From positions 103,009 through 167,008 of the forward strand of contig PMNA01000021.1 of the NCBI GenBank assembly GCA_003162055.1: a stretch of DNA of 64,000 bases, read 5' to 3'. Source of the DNA: Actinomycetota bacterium (lineage in GTDB: Bacteria > Actinomycetota > Thermoleophilia > Gaiellales > Gaiellaceae). Under the pieces are notes generated by a model. It was not told where the DNA came from. It did no database searches and saw only the letters and a program-made list of their open reading frames with translations. Both the position numbers and the translations under genes were made by a program. Shown piece after piece: positions 20,969 to 28,598 of this stretch (within the stretch, counting starts at the first letter, position 1; the number at the start of each line of letters is the position of its first letter).

Positions 20969-23548
20969 ATGTCAGAGACGACAGACCAACTTCCGACAAC
21001 GCTCGATCAATCCGGCGAAGAAATCGTCGCCAAAGCACGCCGCGCCGAGTCCTGGGCGGGCGAGTCTTTCCTGCGCGAGGGCGAGGATCCAGTCCAGGTC
21101 ATGGCCTCGGGCACGGCCCGCAGGCGCGCCCTCGACGACGCGATCGCGGAGATCGAGAAGGGGAACGCGACGCCCTCGCCCGAGTGGAAAGTCCGCTACG
21201 CGCTGATGCTCGGGCTCGAGCGGGTGCTGAGCGAGAAACCCCCGCATCTGGCCTCTGGCCTGGAGCTCAGGCGCCACCAGGTCGATGCGCTCGCCGGCAT
21301 GCTCACCGAGTTGATCGCCTTCAACCAGCGCCAGGTCGAGGCGGCCTTCGCCAACGGCCACCTGCCCGACGAGGCGGAGCTGGAGGAGGAAGAGGAGGAA
21401 GAGAATGGCTTCGGCGAGTCGCATCCCGGCGAGGAGGAAGAGCCGGTAGAGCTGACGCCCGAGCAGGACCCCGGCGCTATCCGTCGCTTCCGTTTCCGCC
21501 ACCCGACCGCCTCGGGCAAGACGATCGCGGCAGCGGGCTTTGTCGATGCGGCGCGGACCGAGGGCGTGCTCATCCTCACGCACCGGCGCCTGCTCGTGAG
21601 CCAGTTCCGCCACGATCTCACCGAAACCGGCTACGCCAAGCGCTTCGCGGACGTGATCCTGCTCGGGCACCGCGTCCGCAAGCCGAACCCGATCACGATT
21701 CAGACCTACGCCTGGTTCGCACGTCACCACGCCGAAGTCGATCCGACCGCCTATCAGCTGGTGATCTGCGACGAGGCGCACACGGCACTGGGCGAAAAGA
21801 CGAGCGCCGCCATCCGCGCCTTCCCCAGCCCAATCTTCATCGGCATGACCGCCACCGAGCAGCTGATCGCCAAGCAGGTTTCGGATGTCTTCCCCGCCTC
21901 GGTCGACGATCTGCCTCTACAGGACGCGGCGCGCCGCGGCCTGATCGCACCGCTGCGCTGCCTGCGCGTTCCGCCCGTGGCGGCGATTCACTCCGTTCCA
22001 ATCGTCGGCGGCGACTTCGACGAGCGCGCGCTGGCCCAGGTTCTCGACCACACGGCGCTGAACCAGGCGGCCGCAAGCCTGTACCGCGATCGCTTCGACG
22101 ATACGCCCGGCATCGTCTACGCCGCCGGCGTTGATCACGCCTACAACCTGGCCCAGGAGTTTCGCGCCGCCGGTCTCAAGGCCGAAGCAGTCAGCGGGCG
22201 CACGCCACCGGTCAAACTGGCCGAGACGCTGGCCGCCTACGAGCGCGGCGAGATCAATGTACTGATCAACGCTCAGCTGCTGGCCGAGGGCTGGAACTCG
22301 CCCCGCGCCACGATCTGCATGCACCTGGCACCGACGGCCTCGCGGCGCGTCTACCAGCAGCGGATCGGTCGCATCATGCGCACCCATCCGCGCAAGGAAG
22401 CCGGCGTTGTGATCGACTTCGTTCCCAAGTCTTCGACGCACAGCGAGAAGGTGATCTCGCTTCATTCGTTGCTCGGCGCCGACTTCTACCGCGAGGGCGC
22501 TCGCGTGACCCCGGCGCCCAGGCGGCGAATGCAGCGCCGGGCGCGCCGCCGCCTCGCTCCCGCACCCTGGCTGGTGCCCGTAACGCCTGACGTGAAGCGG
22601 CGCCTGGCGGTGATCGCGCGCGAGTGGCAGAGGATCGATCCGAAGTATCTCGACGTCGACGAACAGCGCTTCTGGGCGATGATCGCCGGGCGCAGTATCC
22701 GCTTCGAGGAGCGGGCGGAGTTCGTGCGCAAGCTGATCGAAGGCAACACCAGCAAGGTGGCGCTCGAGCAGTTCCTCTTCACCTGCGCCGCCGAGAATCC
22801 GAATCGCCGCCTGCGCCTGATGGCGCTTGTCGATCGGGTTTCCACTCCGGTGGAACGAGCCGACTATGACGATCTGGTCACGCTCGTCACGCAGGCTCCC
22901 ACCTGGGAGAAGGAGCGCTTGCAGGGGATTCGCGTTCTTCTACGCGCTCTCGCCGAAGGCAAGGCTGTCGCCCCCGAGCAGATTCTCGTGCGCTGGCTCT
23001 GGCGGCTTGCGCGGGCGAGCCGCAAGGCCCAGGACCGCAAGGCCAGCGCCGAGTTCGTCGATGCCAAGCGTCTGCTCGGCGCAGTAGCCAACTCTCGCGG
23101 ACGTCGCCATGAAGAGAACGTTGCGCGACTGGTCAACGTTGCCCGCGAGCAGCCACTGCACGTCGGAGCGGCTCTCCTGGCCTCGGCCGAGGGCTACACG
23201 CCGCGAGCGACTCAGTTGATCGAAGCGGCGCGCGAGCGCCTGGCCGGTGTCGATGAGATTGCCGCGGCGCTGGCCGAGAACCTACCGGCGCCCAAGCTCC
23301 AGTCGTCGCGACGAAGGCGGCGGCGGAAGCGGCGGGCCGGAACGGCTCAACAGGGTAGCGCCAAGGGCAAGAGCGACGAAGCGAAAGCCGCGCCGAGCAA
23401 GGAGACGAGCGCAGAAGCGCCGCCGCCGCAAGGCTCGACGGCGGATACCGATGACAGCGGACGCAAGGAAGCGCCCGCCTCGAAAGCCGAGGCCGCCCCC
23501 GAGCAGGAAAAGTCGAGCGCGATCCCGCTGCCGGGAAGCACTTCGTAG
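20969..23548 (+). CDS. SF2 DEAD/DEAH-box helicase, ResIII-like
   Basis: An 859-residue helicase or translocase. LELRRHQVDAL resembles a Q-motif region, followed by a Glu-rich insertion of about 40 residues, then Walker A in HPTASGKT (about 180), the DEAH box in VICDEAHT, motif III GMTAT, motif V in LLAEGWNSPRAT and motif VI in QQRIGRIMRTHP. The C-terminal 300 residues are helical and end in a basic RRRRRRKRRAG stretch plus a low-complexity Ala/Glu/Ser tail, a likely nucleic-acid-binding tether. The substrate (DNA or RNA) is not defined, and no restriction or modification partner is adjacent. Confidence 0.85.
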   Translation: MSETTDQLPTTLDQSGEEIVAKARRAESWAGESFLREGEDPVQVMASGTARRRALDDAIAEIEKGNATPSPEWKVRYALMLGLERVLSEKPPHLASGLELRRHQVDALAGMLTELIAFNQRQVEAAFANGHLPDEAELEEEEEEENGFGESHPGEEEEPVELTPEQDPGAIRRFRFRHPTASGKTIAAAGFVDAARTEGVLILTHRRLLVSQFRHDLTETGYAKRFADVILLGHRVRKPNPITIQTYAWFARHHAEVDPTAYQLVICDEAHTALGEKTSAAIRAFPSPIFIGMTATEQLIAKQVSDVFPASVDDLPLQDAARRGLIAPLRCLRVPPVAAIHSVPIVGGDFDERALAQVLDHTALNQAAASLYRDRFDDTPGIVYAAGVDHAYNLAQEFRAAGLKAEAVSGRTPPVKLAETLAAYERGEINVLINAQLLAEGWNSPRATICMHLAPTASRRVYQQRIGRIMRTHPRKEAGVVIDFVPKSSTHSEKVISLHSLLGADFYREGARVTPAPRRRMQRRARRRLAPAPWLVPVTPDVKRRLAVIAREWQRIDPKYLDVDEQRFWAMIAGRSIRFEERAEFVRKLIEGNTSKVALEQFLFTCAAENPNRRLRLMALVDRVSTPVERADYDDLVTLVTQAPTWEKERLQGIRVLLRALAEGKAVAPEQILVRWLWRLARASRKAQDRKASAEFVDAKRLLGAVANSRGRRHEENVARLVNVAREQPLHVGAALLASAEGYTPRATQLIEAARERLAGVDEIAAALAENLPAPKLQSSRRRRRRKRRAGTAQQGSAKGKSDEAKAAPSKETSAEAPPPQGSTADTDDSGRKEAPASKAEAAPEQEKSSAIPLPGSTS

Positions 23549-23585
23549 TAATAGAAGAGAAGCGAGCCCGAGTTATCGGTCGGCG

Positions 23586-24482
23586 CTATCCGGCCGCAGG
23601 GCTCGAGTCGTCGCCGTCGTTCTCGCGATCTCGCAAGAATTTGGCCAACTCCGCGGCCAACGACTCGCCGCTCGGGATGTCCGGCTCGTACTCCTCGGGC
23701 GGCTCGCCCGAGTCGCTCTGGCGCTCGAGCGCCTCGATGTACGACGTCGTCTCCTCGTCGCCGGCCACCGCCTCGCTGACGCTCTCGCTGTAGTTGTCGA
23801 CTGCCTGTTCCAACTCGTCTAGACCGAGCTTCGTGCCCAGGATCTGATCGACGCGCTCGCACAGCGCCAGCGCCGCGCGCGGACTGGGGGTGAGCGACAC
23901 ATAGTGTGGGACGGCCGCCCAGAAACTGACGGTCTTCATCCCGACCTTTCGGCAGGCATCCTGAATCACGCCCACGATTCCCGTCGGACCCTCGTAACGC
24001 GAAGCATCCACGTCGAGTTGATCAATCGCCTCGCTGTCGTCGCCGCTTGCGGTGACCGGGGCAGGACGCGTGTGCGGCACGTCGGCGAGAAGCGAGCCCA
24101 GAGTGATCACGCGTTCCACGCCGAGATCGCGCGCGAGCCCCACGACGAGATCGGTGAACGAACGCCAGCGCAGGTTCGGCTCGACCCCGATCAACAGGAC
24201 GACGTCGTGATTCAGACCCTCGGGGCGAGCGTGGAAGAAGACATTCTCGGGCCAGGTGAGCGCGCGAGTCTCACCCTCGATGAGCGAAATCTGCGGCCGC
24301 GTGGCCTGGAAATCGAAGAACTCTTCCGGATCGATCTCGGCGAAGCGCGTGGCGTCCCAGAGACGGGCCAAGTAGCCCGCCGCAAGCGTCGCTCCCTGGC
24401 CACCGTCATTCCAGCCCTGAAAGGCGACGATGAAGACCGGCCGCTTGAGCTTCGGCCGAGAGACGATTTTGAGCGCACTCAT
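23586..24482 (-). CDS. PAC2 family protein
   Basis: A 298-residue cytoplasmic protein of the PAC2 family, related to proteasome-assembly chaperones and common in actinobacteria, where its task is not settled. Supporting blocks are FIVAFQGWNDGGQGAT, a VERVITLGSLLADVPHTRP segment and SFWAAVPHYVSLTPSPRAAL. The last 60 residues are acidic and probably disordered. On its strand TAAACT lies six bases before the ATG, so the mRNA may be leaderless. It converges on the helicase gene. Confidence 0.85.
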   Translation of the reverse strand: MSALKIVSRPKLKRPVFIVAFQGWNDGGQGATLAAGYLARLWDATRFAEIDPEEFFDFQATRPQISLIEGETRALTWPENVFFHARPEGLNHDVVLLIGVEPNLRWRSFTDLVVGLARDLGVERVITLGSLLADVPHTRPAPVTASGDDSEAIDQLDVDASRYEGPTGIVGVIQDACRKVGMKTVSFWAAVPHYVSLTPSPRAALALCERVDQILGTKLGLDELEQAVDNYSESVSEAVAGDEETTSYIEALERQSDSGEPPEEYEPDIPSGESLAAELAKFLRDRENDGDDSSPAAG

Positions 24483-24651
24483 TCGGACAGTTTATGGTCC
24501 CGCCGCGGTGTCTGGCGGTCGAGGTGTCAATAGGCGTATGAAGGCGCACGCGGTCGGATCCGCTCAGATCGAGGCGATCGAAAGGAGTGTCCGGCCGGTC
24601 GCGAGCACACCACCAGGGCGGGTGGACCAGCGCAGAGCCGCGCGACACGGG

Positions 24652-24720
24652 CTAGCAGCCGGGACGACATGGGGCGTGCCGCCATTGCCCTCACGCCCCC
24701 GAGGCCATCACGGCTGCTAG
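24652..24720 (-). other. Nested hairpin structure at the end of the secreted peptide gene
   Basis: CTAGCAGCCG (24652-24661) and CGGCTGCTAG (24711-24720) are perfect inverted repeats. Inside them GGGGCGTG (24671-24678) pairs perfectly with CACGCCCC (24692-24699). On the minus strand the structure begins at the stop codon of the peptide gene and would end its transcript or protect its 3' end. No T-run follows, so factor-independent termination is not assured. Confidence 0.6.
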
Positions 24721-24902
24721 CTGTGCATATGCCCGACGCCGTGACCCTTGACGACTACGGTTGTCGAGCTGTCGCTCGTCGTAGTAGCCACAACGGTAAC
24801 GGTCGTGTTCGCGGGCTTCTGCCTTGCTGCGGATCCGGGACCTGCGAGGATCGCCGCAGCGAACACTGCGCAAAGCGTGAGCATTAGGAGAAGTTTGGCC
24901 AT
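24717..24902 (-). CDS. Small secreted peptide, candidate signal pro-peptide
   Basis: A 61-residue product starting with a clear signal sequence, MAKLLLMLTLCAVFAAAILA, and a cleavage-like GPGSAA at about 21-26. The remainder is a short, Thr/Val-rich tail ending in VVVKGHGVGHMHS with three histidines. The gene has one of the best ribosome sites in the window (GGAAGGAGG, six bases before the ATG) and starts 16 bases after an XRE-TPR regulator gene. That order suggests a regulator with its cognate secreted peptide, as in PlcR-PapR or Rgg-SHP pairs. It could instead be a small metal-binding or envelope peptide. Confidence 0.7.
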   Translation of the reverse strand: MAKLLLMLTLCAVFAAAILAGPGSAARQKPANTTVTVVATTTSDSSTTVVVKGHGVGHMHS

Positions 24903-24918
24903 TCTTACCTCCTTCCTC

Positions 24919-26274
24919 TTAAATTCGAAGGTCTTGCATCAATTCGGCGGCGTGCCGGTAGAGATGTGCCGCCTCATCCGTGGTTCCGCGTGCGTGGGCG
25001 AGGTCGCCCAGCGCCAGGTAGGTGCGTGACAGGTTGCTCGTTGCGCGCGCACCCTCGAAAAGGCTCTTGACGTCTTGCAGTACTCTCTCGGCTTCGTCGA
25101 GCTGGTTCTGGGCGAGCAGTGCCTTGCCCAGCACCAAGCGGGCCTCGCCAACCTGCTCGAGGTCGACCGCCTCGTCTCCGATCAGCTCGAGCGCGTACTT
25201 GGCCTGCTCCTCGGCTTTGACCGGATCGCCCGCTTCGAGGTACAAGCTAGCGATCGACGAGATCGCACCGCCGCTCCATTCGTTGACTCCAAGATCGAGG
25301 AAGATGTTGAAAGCGCGCTTTAGGCTCGCAAGAGCTTCGTCTTGCTTGCCGAGCAGCGCGTGGCACAGACCGAGGTTGTTCAGAACTTTCGCTAGCTGGA
25401 ACTGATCCTCGGCCTCTTCGTACTTAGCTCGGGCCCTCTCGGCATACGTGCGAGCCAGGACGAAACGGCCCTCGCGCTCGGCGACGAGCGAGGCCTGCAT
25501 GTAGGAGTAGCCGATTACGCGAGGATCCCCGAGTTGCTCGGAGAGCTCGACCGCGCGCTCAGCATCCTCCCGCGCCGCTTCGAGGTCGCCCACGCGCTGA
25601 TAGCAGACAGAGCGATGACCGAGCACCTGGGCGCGCATCGAGTCGGCAGCCAGAGGAAGCCGCTCGAGTAGCTTGTGCGCCTCGGTGAGGAGCGAGATGG
25701 CGACGTGCGTGCTGCCAATCTTCCAACGGGCGACACCCAGCTTGAACAGAGACTCGGCGCGAATAACGTCGTCCAGCTGCTCGGCGTCGACCAACTCGCG
25801 CGCCTTGGTCAGCACCTCTAGCCCCTCGCGGATCTGACCCTGCTCTATCAACGCCCAGCCTTCTCCGAGCAGTCGGCGAGCAGAGAGATCGGCCGACCCC
25901 GATGCCGCAACGGCGGTCTTGACGTCGGCGAAAACTTCGAGTGCGCTCTCGTATTCGCGCGCCTGCGTGTGTGCCTCGGCTCGCGCGAGCATCGCCTCGA
26001 CCCGGGCGCGGTCTTCCGTCGATACGCCGTGGGAGAGGTAGCCGGGATCGATGCTGAGCCGGGAGGCCAGGTACTCGACCGTGTCAGGTGTCGGCCGGGT
26101 CTTTCCGAGCTCGATCTGACTGATGTACTCCTTGGAGAAGCGGACGCCGGCTATTTCCGTCTGCGTAAGGCCGAGCGCGACGCGCCGTTGACGTACCCGC
26201 TCACCCAGCCCGATTTTCGGTCGCTGGCGTTCGGTTGCCGAAACGGCATGGATATCGGTGTGGGCCTGCGGCAT
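24919..26274 (-). CDS. XRE-family regulator with C-terminal TPR repeats
   Basis: A 451-residue cytoplasmic protein. The N-terminal helix-turn-helix covers about residues 22-77 (GERVRQRRVALGLTQTEIAG, then FSKEYISQIELGKTRPTPDTV). The rest is a continuous tetratricopeptide array, about nine helical hairpins with repeats such as LNNLGLCHALLGKQDEALAS and SIASLYLEAGDPVKAEEQAK. HTH plus TPR is the architecture of RRNPP peptide-responsive regulators. The start is the ATG at 26274, preceded by GAGAGGGTAGAT. A secreted peptide gene follows 16 bases downstream and is probably co-transcribed. Confidence 0.88.
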   Translation of the reverse strand: MPQAHTDIHAVSATERQRPKIGLGERVRQRRVALGLTQTEIAGVRFSKEYISQIELGKTRPTPDTVEYLASRLSIDPGYLSHGVSTEDRARVEAMLARAEAHTQAREYESALEVFADVKTAVAASGSADLSARRLLGEGWALIEQGQIREGLEVLTKARELVDAEQLDDVIRAESLFKLGVARWKIGSTHVAISLLTEAHKLLERLPLAADSMRAQVLGHRSVCYQRVGDLEAAREDAERAVELSEQLGDPRVIGYSYMQASLVAEREGRFVLARTYAERARAKYEEAEDQFQLAKVLNNLGLCHALLGKQDEALASLKRAFNIFLDLGVNEWSGGAISSIASLYLEAGDPVKAEEQAKYALELIGDEAVDLEQVGEARLVLGKALLAQNQLDEAERVLQDVKSLFEGARATSNLSRTYLALGDLAHARGTTDEAAHLYRHAAELMQDLRI

Positions 26275-26473
26275 ATCTACCCTCTCTGATACTCGTCGCC
26301 TTCCCAAATGGCTGCAATCACCTGTTCGGGTACTAGCTATTCACCACAGCGGAGAATATCCCAGCACACCGCTACACGAGCGAATCTCTCTTGCCTTCGG
26401 TTTCGTGTCGGGAGCTCGGTTTGCAGGATCTTTGTGCCGCTTTTGGGTTGCTAAAATCACTTGACTGAGCTAC

Positions 26474-26502
26474 TTGACTCGGCTCGTAAGCGGCCATATA
26501 GT
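26474..26502 (+). promoter_or_regulatory. Strong sigma70-type promoter of an orphan RNA
   Basis: TTGACT (26474-26479), exactly 17 bases, then TATAGT (26497-26502). The start site would be near 26509. A second CTTGACT copy lies 13 bases upstream. The transcript has no protein-coding gene before a terminator about 200 bases on. Confidence 0.75.
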
Positions 26503-26508
26503 GAGGTC

Positions 26509-26708
26509 ACGCCGACTAAGTCAGACGCCAGACGCGGTCGGATGGGAAGAGAGGCCAGCGACGATAGCTCCGAAGTCGTGGCTGGGCCGCAGAGCCACAG
26601 CTCTCGGTTCGTCGCTAAGGCCAATCTTCTGGGAGTGCCCTCTGGAGCCGCAGCCGAGGGTCTCCCCAAAACGGATTGAGCCCCGGGTGCCGCAGCCGGG
26701 GCTTTTTC
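26509..26708 (+). ncRNA. Structured non-coding RNA, possibly 6S-like
   Basis: The stretch from the promoter to an intrinsic terminator is about 200 bases long. Its centre folds into a long imperfect hairpin: GAAGA/TCTTC, a mismatch, GGCC/GGCC, AGCGACGA/TCGTCGCT, CCGA/TCGG and GTGGCT/AGCCAC capped by a GGGCCGCAG loop. The size, rod-like fold and isolated promoter recall 6S RNA, but I could not confirm the central bubble and closing stem that define that family. The short reading frames inside have no ribosome sites. Confidence 0.6.
26679..26708 (+). terminator. Intrinsic terminator of the orphan RNA
   Basis: AGCCCCGG (26679-26686) and CCGGGGCT (26696-26703) form a perfect 8-bp stem followed by five T residues and, after CC, five more. 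Confidence 0.85.
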
Positions 26709-26876
26709 CTTTTTGAGACGCCTAACGAAACGAATCACTCCGCCGCCTAGCCGCGCTCGGAGGCGCGTTGCGCCCTAGCATCGCATCCACCGATCAAACC
26801 TAGTCGGCGGGTCTTCATCCCGTTAGGTGTCTCTTGGGGCTCTCGAATACGTCGCCCGGCAGCAGAAGAGCGGGAG

Positions 26877-28397
26877 TTAGGCGGGCTCGCTCGCGGGCGT
26901 AAGTTCTTCGGCGTGCTCATGGTGGCGCTTGCGCACCAGCGTCACGCCGACGAACACGGCGCCGAGCGCGATAGCGGCCGAGACGAGCAGGGCGCTGTGC
27001 AGTCCGTGCACGAAGGCCTCTTGTGTGACTGCCTGCTTCTGCTGAGCACTCGGCGCGGGGAGGTGGATTCCGAGCGCGGCGGCCTTCTGCACCTTGGCGT
27101 GGTAGGCGGCCTCGGCCCTGGCGGCGAACGACGAGCTTCGCGAAACCATGATCGCGCCGAGCAGGGCGATGCCGAGCGAACCGCCGACCTGACGGAAGCT
27201 GTTGAGTACCCCGGCGCCCACACCGGCTTTATCGACGGGCACTGTTGCCATCGCTGCGGCGGTCGTCGGCGACATCGCCATTGGCATGCCGATCCCACCG
27301 ATGATCATCGCCGGCAAGAGCTGAAGGTAGGTCGTGTGAAGACCGACTCGCGAGAAGAGGTAGAGCGAGATCGCTACCAGCGCCATCCCGGTTGCCATCA
27401 ACCAGCGAGAGCCGATGCGGTCGGAGAACCGCCCTGCGAACGGGGCTACCAGGATGACGAGAACGGTCATCGGCAGGAAGCTCGCGCCGGCCCGCGTGGG
27501 CGAGTAGCCGATGATGTTCTGTATGTAGAGCGACATGAAGAAGAAGACGCCGAACATCGCCAGCGAGACGAGTAGAGCTACCAACACCGAGCCAACGAAG
27601 TTGCCGATTCTGAACAGCGACAGCTCGAGCATCGGCAATCGCTGATGCAGCTCGAGCAGAACGAATACGAGCATCAACACGGCGGCGATAACGAACAGGG
27701 AAACGATCAGCGGCGACGACCATCCCTTGCTGTTCCCTTCGATCAGAGCGTAGGTCAGCGCGAACAGCGAGAGGCCGGAAGTGAGCAGCCCCGGTAAATC
27801 GAGGCCTTGCTCGTGCGACGTGTCACGCGACTCGGTGATGACGATGCGCGAGACGACGATGGCCAGAATGCCCACGGGCACGTTGACGAAGAAGATCCAG
27901 TGCCAGCCCAGCTGTTGCGTCAGGACGCCGCCGAGAAGCGGGCCAATGGCCAGCGCCATCCCGGCGGTGCCGGCCCAGACGCCGATCGCTGTACCGCGCT
28001 GGCGCGGCGGGAAGGTCGCCGTGACGATCGAGAGCGTCGAGGGAATCATGATCGCCGCGCCCACCCCCTGAACGGCGCGCGCGCCGAGCAGCATGTGAAT
28101 GTCGCCGGCGCTGCCGCAGACGAACGACGAGATGGTGAAGATGGCAAGGCCGACGTTGAACATCAGCCGGCGCCCGAGTAGGTCGGCGAGCTTGCCGCCG
28201 ATGAGAATGAAGGCGGCGAAGGTGAGCGTGTAGGCGGTGACGATCCACTCCAGCTCGGAGATGCCGATATCGAGGTCGCGCTTGATCGACGGCAGGGCGA
28301 CGGTGACGATCGTGTTGTCGAGCATGATCATGAACAGCCCGAAGGCGACCGCGCCCAGCGTCCACCACTTGCGGTTCAGCTCGCTAACGAATCGCAT
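26877..28397 (-). CDS. MFS drug exporter, DHA2 (EmrB/QacA) type, 14 helices
   Basis: A 506-residue proton-coupled antiporter of the inner membrane. The start RKWWTLGAVAFGLFMIMLDNTIVTVALPSI shows the DHA2 motif D1 (LDNTIVTVALP), followed by the MFS loop motif GGKLADLLGRR. About 14 hydrophobic segments fit the DHA2 family, which exports drugs and toxic organic compounds. GAGAGGGG precedes the ATG. No TetR- or MarR-type regulator is adjacent; the divergent neighbour is nadE. Confidence 0.93.
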   Translation of the reverse strand: MRFVSELNRKWWTLGAVAFGLFMIMLDNTIVTVALPSIKRDLDIGISELEWIVTAYTLTFAAFILIGGKLADLLGRRLMFNVGLAIFTISSFVCGSAGDIHMLLGARAVQGVGAAIMIPSTLSIVTATFPPRQRGTAIGVWAGTAGMALAIGPLLGGVLTQQLGWHWIFFVNVPVGILAIVVSRIVITESRDTSHEQGLDLPGLLTSGLSLFALTYALIEGNSKGWSSPLIVSLFVIAAVLMLVFVLLELHQRLPMLELSLFRIGNFVGSVLVALLVSLAMFGVFFFMSLYIQNIIGYSPTRAGASFLPMTVLVILVAPFAGRFSDRIGSRWLMATGMALVAISLYLFSRVGLHTTYLQLLPAMIIGGIGMPMAMSPTTAAAMATVPVDKAGVGAGVLNSFRQVGGSLGIALLGAIMVSRSSSFAARAEAAYHAKVQKAAALGIHLPAPSAQQKQAVTQEAFVHGLHSALLVSAAIALGAVFVGVTLVRKRHHEHAEELTPASEPA

Positions 28398-28562
28398 TCA
28401 GTCCCCTCTCGATCAACCAGGCCGCCGTTCTTCGCGGTAGAACAGAGGTTTTCAGCGAAGAAGACAGACTTACCCGGTCGGCGCATTCGCGAACGCCGGG
28501 AGATCGAGAGGGTATCCGAAAAGCCGGCAAGCGCGGGACGGTGGCGGCGAGCATGGTAAACT

Positions 28563-28575
28563 TGGTTTTAGACCA
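28563..28575. promoter_or_regulatory. Short inverted repeat in the MFS/nadE divergent region
   Basis: TGGT-N5-ACCA, flanked by two near-identical GTAAAC(C/T)TGG sequences. It could be an operator for either gene; the evidence is weak. Confidence 0.25.
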
Positions 28576-28598
28576 GTAGTCGTAAACCTGGAGGCACG

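Noticed and set aside
26461-26679. A 72-codon frame over the orphan RNA
   Set aside because: Its start lies upstream of the predicted transcription start, it has no ribosome site, and the sequence folds as an extended hairpin, so an RNA is the better reading.
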